Shown: positions 24,415 to 36,943 of the stretch, piece by piece
How the letters are laid out: each line of letters opens with the position of its first letter
Position numbering within the stretch: the first letter of the stretch is position 1
From: Neoechinorhynchus agilis
Taxonomy: Eukaryota; Acanthocephala
Direction: 5' to 3'
Length of the DNA stretch: 64,000 bases
NCBI GenBank assembly: GCA_051530055.1
Contig: CM121341.1
Span: 6,944,001 to 7,008,000, forward strand
The notes under the pieces: generated by a model
The model's database searches: none
Told to the model about the DNA's origin: nothing
The model's input: the letters and a program-made list of their open reading frames with translations, nothing else
Translations under genes and position numbers: made by a program

Positions 24415-25722
24415 AAAAATAGGTTTTTTGAACTTGAACGAGAGTGCCTTTTGGCCAAAAATGAACGAAAGCGCTCGATACTTGATAAATCCGAGATTTC
24501 TAGATAAAATCCGTGATGGAAATGACCGTCTTTCATGAATCTTATTTAAAAAAAGACCAAAATAGCCAAAAAAAGGTGGATTTTACTTTTTAGATTGTCC
24601 AAAAATACACATAGAAGACTCTAAGAATAATAGAACGCTTCAAGAATCCCGATTCGACCAAAAAGAATATTTGTTTTCCTTTGATCTATGATAAAAAAAT
24701 GGGTTTTTTGAACTTGAACGAGTGTCTTTTTGGCCAAAAATGAATGAGATTTTGTAGATAAAATCGGGGATAGAAATGATCGTCTTTCACGGATCTTATT
24801 TAAAAAAAGACCAAAATACCCAAAAAAGGTCGATTTTTCTTTTTAGATTGTCCAAAAATACACATAGAAGACTAAGAATAATAGAACGCTTCAAGAATCC
24901 CGATTCGACCAAAAAGAATATTTGTTTTCTTTTGATCTAAAACAAAAAATGGGTTTTTTGAACTTGAACGAAAGTGTCTTTTTGGCCAAAAATGAACGAA
25001 AGCGCTCGGTACTTGATGAACCTGAGATTTTGTAGATAAAATCCGTGATGGAAATGACCGTCTTTCACGGATCTTATTTAAAAAAAGACCAAAATACCCA
25101 AAAAAGGTCGATTTTTCTTTTTAGATTGTCCAAAAATACACATAGAAGACTCTAAGAATAATAGAACGCTTCAAGAATCCCGATTCGACCAAAAAGAATA
25201 TTTGTTTTCCTTTGATCTATGATAAAAAATGGGTTTTTTGAACTTGAACGAGTGTCTTTTTGGCCAAAAATGAATGAGATTTTGTAGATAAAATCCGTGA
25301 TGGAAATGACCGTCTTTCACGGATCTTATTTAAAAAAAGACCAAAATACCCAAAAAAGGTCGATTTTTCTTTTTAGATTGTCCAAAAATACACATAGAAG
25401 ACTAAGAATAATAGAACGCTTCAAGAATCCCGATTCGACCAAAAAGAATATTTGTTTTCTTTTGATCTAAGACAAAAAAATGGGTTTTTTGAACTTGAAC
25501 GAAAGTGTCTTTTTGGCCAAAAATGAACGAAAGCGCTCGGTACTTGATGAACCTGAGATTTTTAGATAAAATCCGTGATGGAAATGACCGTCTTTCACGG
25601 ATCTTATTTAAAAAAAGACCAAAATAGCCAAAAAGAGGTTGATTTTTCTTTTTAGATTGTCCAAAAATACACATAGAAGACGCTAACAATAATAGAACGC
25701 TTCAAGAATCTCGATTCGACCC
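24415..25722. repeat. Higher-order tandem array, about 250/280-bp units (five copies)
   Basis: Units start near 24422, 24702, 24952, 25232 and 25483. The first, third and fifth hold a block with GAAAGCGCTCG and TACTTGAT; the second and fourth lack it, so units alternate at about 280 and 250 bp. This makes a 530-bp dimeric repeat. The small frames inside are not genes. Confidence 0.85.
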
Positions 25723-26062
25723 ATAATTTAAAGCCCTGATTTCCGAGCGAAAAAATATTTTCTTTGAAAATTCGAAACCTGATTTACACTTGGGGAATAA
25801 GAATGTGTTTTATGAAGACGAAAAACACTAATTAATAATGTTTTTATTAACAATCTAGAGAAATACCTCCAAGATGATGTGGTGATCACATCGCTGCTCG
25901 TATGGATCATAGCAGTAAAAGCCGCAGATCGTTAGTTATCGAGATAAACTACTAAAAACTGATTGCTAGAGATCAATCAATTTTTTAAAAGTTTTGTAGC
26001 ATTCTTCGAAAATTCAGGAATTATCAACAAGAAAGAACTGCGTTAGGCGTTTGGGTTGAATG

Positions 26063-26341
26063 ACTAAAGTCCCTGAGAAGTCGATGTTGGCTTTTGAATT
26101 AGAGTTTTTTATTTAGATTGATTTAATCGATAATGAATAGTAAAATGATTTTTTGACTAGAAGTCCCTGAGAAATCGATGTTGGCTTTTGAATTAGAGTT
26201 TTTTATTTAGATTGATTTAATCGATAATGAATAGTAAAATGATTTTTTGACTAGAAGTCCCTGAGAAATCGATGTTGGCTTTTGAATTAGAGTTTTTTAT
26301 TTAGATTGATTTAATCGATAATGAATAGTAAAATGATTTTT
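26063..26341. repeat. 93-bp tandem repeat, three copies
   Basis: AGTCCCTGAGAA followed by TCGATGTTGGCTTTTG recurs at 26068, 26162 and 26255 with almost no differences, which indicates recent amplification. Confidence 0.9.
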
Positions 26342-26421
26342 TTGTATGACGGAGGAATTGGACGTAATTTATACAGTTCAATTTTTAAACAGTGAAATAA
26401 TCGCAGTCGGTCTCAACGTAG

Positions 26422-26574
26422 AAGGGAAACTTTATTTGATCAATTCTTAAAATTTCGTCCGTCTCGTCGAAATTCTTCAGATCTTTATCTTTTTGGTCGA
26501 AACAATTTACGGTCTAAAGAAGTCCGATGAGACGGACGAAATATTGAGTTAATAGAATTAATCTCTATTTTCCC
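26422..26574. repeat. Foldback element with inverted arms
   Basis: ATTTCGTCCGTCTCGTC on the left is mirrored by GATGAGACGGACGAAAT on the right (one mismatch). Weaker complementarity continues outward to GGGAAA/TTTCCC. It is a MITE-like foldback with no coding content. Confidence 0.55.
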
Positions 26575-26876
26575 AATCACCAAACAAAATGTTGTTGCTG
26601 CGATTTACCATTTAAAAAAACCTCGGCTTTAATTGTCTCAATGACGAGAGAGGTTAAAAAATGTAGCCCATTTTCTTAACTCTGCAAAAAAATTCAATAA
26701 TTGATGGAAGGCATCTTTGTATTGTTTAGTATAGATTTTTCCAAAACGTTCCGGAAAAATCTATGTATAATAAAAAAAATTAAATATTCAATAAATCAAT
26801 GGACCAAGTACATATTATTTGAGATAAAAGTTTTCAATGGGTAGTGTACAATTTCCGCAAAGAATTTCTATTAAAG

Positions 26877-27851
26877 ATGCTCTCTCCGATCACTTCATCC
26901 AAGATCTTAAAATACGTGGATCCTCTGATGATACGACTTTACGACCGGGTTCAATCCCTCGCTCTAAAAGACGACATCTTGGTCGTTTCTCGACTTTTGA
27001 GTGGCATTAGCGTCATTGATGTATCCAGTGAGAGTTTAGTGAAACACATTCCAGCCGAGGAAATGACTTGTTTGACAATGGCATCTTCTCCGTCTTCCCT
27101 TATGATTGCCCTTGAGGATTCTACAATAAAAGTAATAAATTGGAATAGTATCAAATCAGATCAGTCATCAACAATCAATGCCAAGCAATTTATCACGTCC
27201 ATGGAAGCGCGATCAGACGATAGTGTTTATGTCGCTGTAAATTCAGGAATCGAACATACTATCGATCAATACGACCTTCGGACAGGTGAGTGTACTAGCA
27301 AACTCCTTGCCCATTCAGACATTATCAATCGGATTCGATCTATACCAAACGAACCTTTCATGGTGATGAGTGTAGGAGAAGATGGTTTGTGTGGAATGTG
27401 GGACACTCGAACGGGACAACTCGAGGCGTCCATTGTTCCGAACGAAATGAGCGAAGTTACACGGTACGCAAAGTGGCTCAGTTGTCTTGATATCAGCTAT
27501 GATGGCAAATTCTTTGTTGTTGGAGGTGGTCCACAAATGGCTATATTCGATGTCCGTGGACTTATCAAAGGTCCAGTGAGTGTATTCAAAGGTGACGCTA
27601 AGTTTTGTCCTTACGTTGGACATTTCACTGATTCGGAAATCGTGGCCGGTGGAGCTTCCGGTGAGTATGGTCTGTACAGGATGGGAATGGACGGAAATTT
27701 AATCGGCCGTGGGACCAAGTGTTCAATGCTGGTCGTCACCGATATCGTTATGGATACTCAAACGAAGATGACCATGTGCGTCGGAGGACTAAGTCCGACC
27801 GTCGACGTGTTCAACAACCTCGCATACATGTCTCACTCTTTTAAACTTTAA
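26877..27851 (+). CDS. THOC6: THO complex subunit 6 (WD40 protein)
   Basis: THOC6 is a beta-propeller subunit of THO/TREX, which couples transcription to mRNA export. The 324-aa intronless frame carries degenerate WD40 repeats, the best being VGEDGLCGMWDTRTGQLE and the segment around VVGGGPQMAIFDVRG, which matches the human CGGGPALTLWHLR region. The C-terminus VDVFNNLAYMSHSFKL matches the human VDVFTNLGYRAFSLSF ending, which is the most diagnostic part. Length is close to the human protein (341 aa). The frame is open upstream to 26844 without an ATG; 26877 is the first Met in frame. Confidence 0.88.
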   Translation: MLSPITSSKILKYVDPLMIRLYDRVQSLALKDDILVVSRLLSGISVIDVSSESLVKHIPAEEMTCLTMASSPSSLMIALEDSTIKVINWNSIKSDQSSTINAKQFITSMEARSDDSVYVAVNSGIEHTIDQYDLRTGECTSKLLAHSDIINRIRSIPNEPFMVMSVGEDGLCGMWDTRTGQLEASIVPNEMSEVTRYAKWLSCLDISYDGKFFVVGGGPQMAIFDVRGLIKGPVSVFKGDAKFCPYVGHFTDSEIVAGGASGEYGLYRMGMDGNLIGRGTKCSMLVVTDIVMDTQTKMTMCVGGLSPTVDVFNNLAYMSHSFKL

Positions 27852-27994
27852 TAAATTCTCTGTTCTAATGAGACACAGAAAAAAGAAACCACCTATTATC
27901 GTAAGAAATAACTTCTTTTCAAGTATCCATTTGTTTAAACCTTTTTTATCTAATGTATACAGTTTTATTTAGGCACACAGCCAATCGGTAGTGA

Positions 27995-28170
27995 TTGAAT
28001 CACTACGGTTGCGAGTTTGTACATTGCTCCGGATCCTCAGATACCTCCTGTGGGGGGGGGAGACGATAGAAATCAATGAGTTTCCTCCTCCTCCCTTCGG
28101 CGATCGTAGATTTGAACCTTTTTGACCCACTAAAACAAGGATTCGTGGCTGTCCAGGATTTTAGCTAGGT
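27995..28170 (-). mobile_element. tRNA-derived SINE, copy 1
   Basis: The minus strand shares a 3' block (GGTATCTGAGGATCCGGAG, then ATGTACAAACTC) with copies at 51822-51988 and 55405-55592, and has a B-box-like GGTTCAAATCT upstream. It is a diverged copy that includes a long poly-C/G run. Confidence 0.65.
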
Positions 28171-28384
28171 CAGAAAACGATGCCCTGAAAGTTTTTTCAA
28201 TCTCAGCGCCAATCGATTCAGCTTCTTAGAAATATGTTGAATTTTAGAGATTTGCACTCTAATTTCATGTATCCTCCTGTTCCTCTTAAGTGGATAAAGT
28301 CACTAGAATCGTCCGAAAACAAGAAATTCTGGATGCAATGAAGAAAACAATCGATTGGCGAGATAATTTCACTTTTGAATCGTG

Positions 28385-29275
28385 GTCATAATCATCCTCA
28401 GGATAAAAGGCATTCTGTTGTTAGATATATTTCAAAAACGGAAACCTGTCCTCATTGGTTTAATAAGTAACATCGACAATAATCCCTCCCACGTCACCCG
28501 TCTCATTCAACTTGATTTATCGAAAGCATTAGACTCCGTAGACCATTCACTCCTTCCCCGGACTGCTCCGATTTTCGTCTCAACTTATGACAGATCCGCT
28601 AACTCGAATATTGCTGTCACCACTTCTCTTTAATATTTTTCTAAACAACCACAAACCTCTCTTCTCTCAATATGCCGACTATATCATCCTCATCACCCAT
28701 TCACCAACTCACCTCTCCTTGACCTCTAACAAAATCACACACATAAACGATTTCTGCACCAATCACAAAATCCGCCTAAATTTCTCCAAATGCTTCGAGA
28801 TGATCCTCTCAATCTCCTGCAACCCCACATTCCCCCTGGGTCTCGCACATCACACTTTTCTCCTCAAACGCCTCCGACATTTTGGAATCAATTAACCCGA
28901 CCTCTAAGAATTTAACTTCTGCTTTATTTTACCTTCCCTCACCTACGGTTACCCCGTATTTTGCAACCTTTCCAAATCGCTAATCCGCCGTCTTCAAAAT
29001 TCCTCATAAAAGAACATCTAACATTTTCACAACTTACTTTTCCCATCTCACCGAATGCTTCGCTACTATTTTCATGAAACAATCAAAACGGCTATCAACC
29101 CTTGAACCACAATTTGAACACAACACTCGCAATCCTAATTTGTTTCATTCTCCTTCGACCTCGCAGCTTCTTATACCAACGCTCCTTTTTCCATGCTGTC
29201 CAATCTTCTCTCGGATATCAGAACTTGAAATGATTCTGAGGAAGGAGCAACCTCACAAGCTCTAAAGAAAACAAT
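28385..29275 (+). mobile_element. Degenerate LINE (reverse transcriptase and 3' end)
   Basis: In several frames the strand encodes RT pieces: IQLDLSKALDSVDHSLL, LSPLLFNIFLN, SQYADYIILITHS (the YxDD motif is altered to YADY) and NHKIRLNFSKCFEMIL. It ends with PSLTYGYPVFCNLSKSLIRR and a tail shared with the 7374-7615 copy. The catalytic region is interrupted and part of the RT between the blocks is missing, so this copy is dead. It is followed by the family's minisatellite tail. Confidence 0.8.
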
Positions 29276-29690
29276 AACAACCAATTCGCCCACCACCCGA
29301 ATGAACATTTCTTTGACCGGATATTCAAACCCGAACGAACCGTCTCCGACTGGATATTCCTATCCTAACGAATACGCATTTTTTGAACAACGACCCCCGA
29401 CTGGGAACAATTAAAAATACAAGGCACGTTTCACATAAAAACAATAAAAATTCGTTAATACATAAAGTGAATTGAACACTTTGTCACTTTATCCAACCGT
29501 CGCATAACTGAGTATGAATTAATTCCAATTAAGCGGCCACAACCGCTGTGGACCCTCACAACCAACCCACGCTCCCTTTCTAACATAAGCATTCATTTTG
29601 TATTTTTTACCGATAAACGTATTATAGTATTCTTCGAATTAAGCTCTAGACGAAATGACTCATGAGGTCGAAGAATATCTCGTGTAAATG
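29276..29690. repeat. LINE minisatellite tail and flank
   Basis: About two to three GGATATTC...CCGAACG units follow the LINE frame (29320-29380), matching the larger array at 7115-7370. Beyond them no feature is seen. Confidence 0.55.
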
Positions 29691-32600
29691 CCTCCTCTGG
29701 GACGCCACTGTGTCGATAAACTCGAGGCCAGCAATCTCAAGTTCTCGGTGGTTCAAGTGGAGGTGCAGTGAGCGCTTCGGAAGGACGGAAAACGACGAAA
29801 TACCTAGATTTAGTCCATGAGTTTGTGCCTTTTGGGGTTGAGACCTACGGATCTCTTGTTAGCGAGGCTCTTCAACTTCTGAGAGATCTGAAGCCTGTGA
29901 ATGGCCAAAAACAATCAGTGTGGGCATCTCGTCGCAAGAGTTCAAAGCTCTCTCTTATCAGACTCAAGCGACGACGTTGTCCGTGCCAGGTTGTTGGCAG
30001 TCTCCACTGGAGAATCCACGGTCCCGCTGGCATCCGAGGGTACTCGCCGACGAGGCAGTACGGGTCCGGGTTTCAATGAGACGAGGACAACCGATGTGTC
30101 ATCCCCACCGTTGCCGCTACGGTACAAATATGGATTCATCGGGACGTCGTGGTCTCATCTGTAGAAAATCAGCCGGCAGATTCGCAAGACATTCCGAAAT
30201 TAACATGGTGCTGAGCCGGGCACTTATTTTGGAACCTGTAAACCTCTGTAAGGACGACGGGCGTAGACCTGATGGGGTGACCGCACCGGAGTGTAAATGC
30301 CTCCTCTGGGACGCCACTGTGTCGATAAACTCGAGGCCAGCAATCTCAAGTTCTCGGTGGTTCAAGGTGGAGGTGCAGTGAGCGCTTCGGAAGGACGGAA
30401 AACGACGAAATACCTAGATTTAGTCCATGAGTTTGTGCCTTTTGGGGTTGAGACCTACGGATCTCTTGTTAGCGAGGCTCTTCAACTTCTGAGAGATCTG
30501 AAGCCTGTGAATGGCCAAAAACAATCAGTGTGGGCATCTCGTCGCAGGTTCGCTCTCTCTTATCAGACTCAAGCGACGACGTTGTCCGTGCCAGGTTGGC
30601 AGTCTCCACTGGAGAATCCACGGTCCCGCTGGCATCCGAGGGTACTCGCCGACGAGGCAGTACGGGTCCGGGTTTCAATGAGACGAGGACAACCGATGTG
30701 TCATCCCCACCGTTGCCGCTACGGTACAAATATGGATTCATCGGGACGTCGTGGTCTCATCTGTAGAAAATCAGCCGGCAGATTCGCAAGACATTCCGAA
30801 ATTAACATGGTGCTGAGCCGGGCACTTATTTTGGAACCTGTAAACCTCTGTAAGGACGACGGGCGTAGACCTGATGGGGTGACCGCATTTCCGGAGTGTA
30901 AATGCCTCCTCTGGGACGCCACTGTGTCGATAAACTCGAGGCCAGCAATCTCAAGTTCTGGGTGGTTCAAGTGGAGGTGCAGTGAGCGCTTCGGAAGGAC
31001 GGAAAACGACGAAATACCTAGATTTAGTCCATGAGTTTGTGCCTTTTGGGGTTGAGACCTACGGATCTCTTGTTAGCGAGGCTCTTCAACTTCTGAGAGA
31101 TCTGAAGCCTGTGAATGGCCAAAAACAATCAGTGTGGGCATCTCGTCGCAAGAGTTCAAAGCTCTCTCTTATCAGACTCAAGCGACGACGTTGTCCGTGC
31201 CAGGTTGTTGGCAGTCTCCACTGGAGAATCCACGGTCCCGCTGGCATCCGAGGGTACTCGCCGACGAGGCAGTACGGGTCCGGGTTTCAATGAGACGAGG
31301 ACAACCGATGTGTCATCCCCACCGTTGCCGCTACGGTACAAATATGGATTCATCGGGACGTCGTGGTCTCATCTGTAGAAAATCAGCCGGCAGATTCGCA
31401 AGACATTCCGAAATTAACATGGTGCTGAGCCGGGCACTTATTTTGGAACCTGTAAACCTCTGTAAGGACGACGGGCGTAGACCTGATGGGGTGACCGCAT
31501 TTCCGGAGTGTAAATGCCTCCTCTGGGACGCCACTGTGTCGATAAACTCGAGGCCAGCAATCTCAAGTTCTCGGTGGTTCAAGTGGAGGTGCAGTGAGCG
31601 CTTCGGAAGGACGGAAAACGACGAAATACCTAGATTTAGTCCATGAGTTTGTGCCTTTTGGGGTTGAGACCTACGGATCTCTTGTTAGCGAGGCTCTTCA
31701 ACTTCTGAGAGATCTGAAGCCTGTGAATGGCCAAAAACAATCAGTGTGGGCATCTCGTCGCAAGAGTTCAAAGCTCTCTCTTATCAGACTCAAGCGACGA
31801 CGTTGTCCGTGCCAGGTTGTTGGCAGTCTCCACTGGAGAATCCACGGTCCCGCTGGCATCCGAGGGTACTCGCCGACGAGGCAGTACGGGTCCGGGTTTC
31901 AATGAGACGAGGACAACCGATGTGTCATCCCCACCGTTGCCGCTACGGTACAAATATGGATTCATCGGGACGTCGTGGTCTCATCTGTAGAAAATCAGCC
32001 GGCAGATTCGCAAGACATTCCGAAATTAACATGGTGCTGAGCCGGGCACTTATTTTGGAACCTGTAAACCTCTGTAAGGACGACGGGCGTAGACCTGATG
32101 GGGTGACCGCATTTCCGGAGTGTAAATGCCTCCTCTGGGACGCCACTGTGTCGATAAACTCGAGGCCAGCAATCTCAAGTTCTCGGTGGTTCAAATGGAG
32201 GTGCAGTGAGCGCTTCGGAAGGACGGAAAACGACGAAATACCTAGATTTAGTCCATGAGTTTGTGCCTTTTGGGGTTGAGACCTACGGATCTCTTGTTAG
32301 CGAGGCTCTTCAACTTCTGAGAGATCTGAAGCCTGTGAATGGCCAAAAACAATCAGTGTGGGCATCTCGTCGCAAGAGTTCAAAGCTCTCTCTTATCAGA
32401 CTCAAGCGACGACGTTGTCCGTGCCAGGTTGTTGGCAGTCTCCACTGGAGAATCCACGGTCCCGCTGGCATCCGAGGGTACTCGCCGACGAGGCAGTACG
32501 GGTCCGGGTTTCAATGAGACGAGGACAACCGATGTGTCATCCCCACCGTTGCCGCTACGGTACAAATATGGATTCATCGGGACGTCGTGGTCTCATCTGT

Positions 32601-32930
32601 AGAAAATCAGCCGGCAGATTCGCAAGACATTCCGAAATTAACATGGTGCTGAGCCGGGCACTTATTTTGGAACCTGTAAACCTCTGTAAGGACGACGGGC
32701 GTAGACCTGATGGGGTGACCGCACCGGAGTGTAAATTCCTCCTCTGGGACGCCACTGTGTCGATAAACTCGAGGCTAGCAATCTCAAGTTCTGGCCGGTT
32801 CAAGGTGGAGGTGCAGTGAGCGCTTCGGAAGGACGGAAAACGACGAAATACCTAGATTTAGTCCATGAGTTTGTGCCTTTTGGGGTTGAGACCTACGGAT
32901 CTCTTGGTAGTGAGGCACAGCAGACATATC
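29690..32930 (+). mobile_element. Tandem array of a 612-bp LINE C-terminal segment (five full units plus partial)
   Basis: GTGAGCGCTTCGGAAGG recurs at 29768, 30378, 30982, 31594, 32206 and 32818. Units are almost identical over about 604-612 bp. Each encodes a CCHC knuckle (CHPHRCRYGTNMDSSGRRGL then ICRKSAGRFARHSE), the endonuclease RPD motif (DGRRPDGVT ... CLLWDAT) and the FVPFGVETYGSL block. These are the same domains as at 17085-17690. The domains read in rotated order because the unit repeats head to tail. Unit 2 has a small deletion that links the frames into a 245-codon run (30297-31034). No RT domain is present, so this is a satellite built from a LINE fragment rather than a working element. 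Confidence 0.85.
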
Positions 32931-33480
32931 CCTGCCCGCATTTTTAGGCTCCTATGTGGGAAGCGCAGTTCAGCGCATTTTGAAATCTACTTATCGTATT
33001 GATAGGCATTTTGAAGAGGGAATCAGTGAGTAATGTACACTGACCAACTCCGGTCGCCAAAAACAATCAGTGTGGACCTCTCGTCGCAAGCATTCGGGCG
33101 ACAATTGAGGACGGCAAATAATTATGTTTACATCTTCAAAATAAAGCGAATAACTTCTACGTATGACGCGCGTTTAAAAGTGACGTCACAATGCACGGAA
33201 GAATCTAATTAAAAAAATCGAAAAGTTTATCCCATTACGCATTTTTTTAAAACCATATTTGGTTTAACGCTCTTTTTTGGAACATTTTTTCACGGTTATT
33301 TCAGATTGAACGACATTGATGTCATCTGACAATCGACTATCATTGACGGGTGCGTTCAATACGGGCTAAAAAACGCCAATAAAGAGTTTTGATGACTTTA
33401 CGTTTTTAGTTATATCGGAAGACACAGGAAACTTGGGATCGTTTGGAAGTGTTTCGGATCAAGAGGTAATTCAGTAGACA
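32931..33480. other. Upstream region of WDR59
   Basis: It begins with the broken end of the array; a short piece of the unit (CAAAAACAATCAGTGTGG) recurs near 33060. The rest is AT-rich with no gene. Confidence 0.4.
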
Positions 33481-36400
33481 ATGTCAACAAATGCATCCGC
33501 CCGGGTTTCTCCCCAATCGCTCAACGATGATGTTCCGTTGAAACCAACGTTGGTGCGATCTATTTCTTCTCCCCAATGTGACGAAGACCACCGTCCCATT
33601 TCTTGTCCGTGTTCAATGAGCCTTTGCAGTCAAACCGGCTATCTTCTCGTTGCTTCCGCTGATGAACGTCTTGTGGTTTACGGACTCGCTCAACCTAGCA
33701 TAGCTCCTAACCACTTTGAAATCTACCGAAGACCTCAACGTCGACGGAAACGACTCTGCCATCGTCCATTGGTCAAATGGAGCTGGCATACTAGCCGTAG
33801 TGACGTTTTTGCTTTAGCTGTCAATGGATCCGGTCCAGCTGGAGTTAATTTCTATCGGAAATGTGAAAACGGAGACATTGTGAGCATTAGTGCGGCACCG
33901 AGTTCTTTAAGCACTCGAAGACCATCCGTTTTCTCTTCTTCTATCCTATTGTCCACTAATAAATACGTCACTGCTATGGATTGGTCCAGCATTGCTCAAA
34001 ACTATTTCGCTTCGTCGTATTCTGACGGATTCACGTTCGTATGGGACTACCGGGATGTTCAAGTACCGTTTTGTCGGATAAATGCGTTTTGGCCCGTCGT
34101 CCGATCTCATTGGAGCTCATTTAATAGCAATCTGATAAACGTAGCAGCCGGACGACGAGTGTTAGTCTATGATATACGGAACACCGGACGCCATTTGACA
34201 TGTATTGACACGGACCACGACGAACTCGTTGATATGGACTGGAATCGGTTTAATCAGAACCGAGTGGTCACCGCCGGTCGCGACGGGAAAATCAAATTAT
34301 GGTACATCTCACGAATGGGCACCTACAAGCGATGTACTATTCAATTGCTTCCTAATACTAAGAAAAGTCGAATTGATCGAGTCTCATTTTATCCAGGATC
34401 GAACACTGTTGTGGCAACAACCACTTCTTCAAAACGATCAAATCGTGGAGCTTTTGATGACTACACTACACGTCTTAATCTCATCGACTTTTCGTTTCCT
34501 CCGAGTGGACCAGCCAGCTATAGCGTTAGAGATGTCGTTGGGGCCAGTGGAAGTGGTCGTCTGATCGATTTCGAGTTCTACGAGGATCCAAGTGTAAATT
34601 CTGCTCAACCGGATTGCTATTCGATCCGATCATCGTCTTCCGATATTCAATCGATCAATCAAAGCACAACTCAAATGGTCACATGCAGCACTGATGCGAT
34701 CCTAAGACTCTGGCCACCTTTAAGTATTATGAACGAAGTCCTTCCAAAAACCGATTGGGCCCCGTTCCTTGATGAAAACATCCGATCAGGAAACCTTCGG
34801 TCTCAAGACGGTCCTCCTTCTTACGAAGATGATCAGGACTCACCGACATGCAAAACCGTCCCCACAAACACGGATGATATGGTTCGACTAGAACTGTTAG
34901 CCATACGAAACTCCCAGTTCCCTTGCCTCAAACTTCTCAAATTTACTCGAACCTATTGCCAATTTCTTGTTCAAATTGATGTTCAAAGCAATGTCATTCT
35001 AAAAGCAGATTATGGGCCTGTCATTCATAATCATAGATTTGATTTTCAACATACGAGACGAATAGAACCCGTGTTCACATTGTCTGAACCTGTACCGATT
35101 CATGGCGTTCTTTTAAGAGCTCAAGAGTACGCACGGTCCATAAATAGTCCTCGATTTTTGGTGACTTGTCTTCGTGAAGTCTCAAAAGCTCTTTTGGCCA
35201 CTTCTACGGTGACTAAGTCTAACGATCCGGTCAAGAAACGAAATGCACAACAATACGATCGATCCTTTGTCGTCTGTAGAAATGTTGATCGATCATTTAA
35301 GGTAAAACGAGAAAAAATGATCGATCTTCATTAGACGGTCAGGTCTCCATTACAGTGGCGCTGTTTCTGGACTAGTAACGTGGACATGGCAAATAGTTAA
35401 GGATGATGACGAAGATGGATGTACGGGACGGAGAAGTTCTGTGAGTTCTACTGGTAGCTCAACAATACCCACACACTCGGCCGCAGGAAATGTTCGACGG
35501 GCACCCGGAACTTTCAAATATTTATTATGTACAAAGGATTTGAGCGCTTTGAAAATTGGAAGACGACAACTTATAAGAACCTTTTTGATCTCTTTTTTTA
35601 GGATTTCGTCCATGGAAATTAATCTACTTTTCCTATTTCACACATTCTCGTGATTTTGCATCAGTTTTCTAATGCTTTCTCACAGTTTCTTGGATTGTAT
35701 TCGGGAAAGAAACTAAATTCGTAATTGTTCTGGCGCAACTTTACTCTTAACTTCCACGCGATATTGATTTATTGTAAATTTTCTCGACCACCAGATCCGA
35801 TCCTCTTCAGACATCCTTTAAAAAATTCGTTTTAGATTAATTGGTGCTTACATGAAAGGAACTTGGGTACCCGGGGCCTCTGAGGATTCCGCCAACACTC
35901 AAGGAAGTGTGAGATCACTTTCGAGGGAAGTTAAGAGTAAAGTTGCGCCACAACAATAAATAATGCTTTCTCACCTACGAAAATGATTTCTTCTTCTTCT
36001 TCTTCAACTAGTCCAAATCTTTAAGTCGTCTTACGATTACTATTGCCTTACACATGCGAGGAGGGTGAGAAACTAAAGCTTTCTCTAAACCGCGAGGAAT
36101 TTATCCGCGAAAATAATGTTCCTGATCTTGTACCTCTTAAACAGGACCAACGTCTTCATCAGATATGGATGATATTGAAGAAAATTGCTTCGTGTACCGA
36201 ACCAACTTGTTCAACGTGGTCACCGGCGGAATACAAATTCATTGACAAAGTCCTTACTCATTACAGTCAGAAAAACGAATATTTGACGGTGGTCCTAATA
36301 TTGGCGGCATCTCGTTTGGTGGCAGACGAAGCTTTTTTCGATCGTTTTCGATCTTATCTTCCAATAGTAGAACGATACGCTGATCAGTTATACCAATGGT

Positions 36401-36923
36401 CGTTACATAATCGACACGCTGAACTCATTAAACTTCAACTTTGTGTCCTCTTTCAAGGAGTTCATTATAATGTAAGATTTGTAGCTAACGCATGCCGAGA
36501 AGGTTACGTGAGTAGAAATGAGAACCAACATTCCTTTTTTTGCTCTAATGTCTCCGAAGAGAAAAAAAGGATTGTTGGTATTCACGGAACAATAAAAGTA
36601 TTCGAAAACAAGGAGGTGCAATGTACACATCGAGGTCCAGTGAACGGCAAATGTCGTCGGCGTCACTTCCTTGCTCAAGTAGTGACAGTATGACTGATCG
36701 TCTAAGACGTCTTCATCTTCAAGCATCAACTTCTCAAACTCTGAATAGACAATATTCTATCGACTCGAGTCATGGCTTTCTTTGTTTTGTGTGCAGACAA
36801 CCCGTCCGCGGTCACATTATATGCTGCGTTCATTGTGGTCACGGTGGTCATGCCCAACATTTGGCTCAATATTATTTAACGAAAAAACTCTGTATTTGCG
36901 GGTGTATTTGTCAATCTTTCTAG
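33481..36923 (+). CDS. WDR59: GATOR2 complex subunit WDR59
   Basis: WDR59 is part of GATOR2, which relays amino-acid sufficiency to mTORC1 at lysosomes. Exon 1 (33481-35275) has an N-terminal beta-propeller (WSSIAQNYFASSYSDGFTFV then WDYRD; VDMDWNRFNQNRVVTAGRDG then KIKLWYI). A 67-nt GT-AG intron leads to exon 2 at 35343 (LHYSGAVSGLVTW). After a repeat-containing intron, an exon from about 36040 has YADQLYQWSLHNRHAELIKL, matching the human YGEILYRWGLREKRAEVLKF. The last exon encodes the C-terminal zinc RING-like module: CFVCRQPVRG, CVHCGHGGHAQH, CICGCICQSF. The central region is shorter than in vertebrates and no RWD domain was recognised. Internal exon ends between 35530 and 36040 and between 36500 and 36740 are approximate. 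CENPJ sequence begins 20 nt after the stop. Confidence 0.88.
35732..35949. repeat. MITE-like element in a WDR59 intron
   Basis: Perfect 24-bp terminal inverted repeats (GGCGCAACTTTACTCTTAAC and four more bases) bound a 218-bp non-coding interior. A 13-bp direct repeat (AATGCTTTCTCAC) lies outside at 35671 and 35962, not directly abutting the inverted repeats. Confidence 0.7.
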
Positions 36924-36943
36924 AAAAGAAAAATCTTTTTTAG

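Noticed and set aside
28385-28900. Intact autonomous LINE
   Set aside because: The RT blocks are in different frames, part is missing and the YxDD motif is changed.
29768-32517. Independent genes for the repeated 103-, 87- and 170-codon frames
   Set aside because: They are overlapping frames of the same LINE-derived 612-bp unit repeated in tandem.
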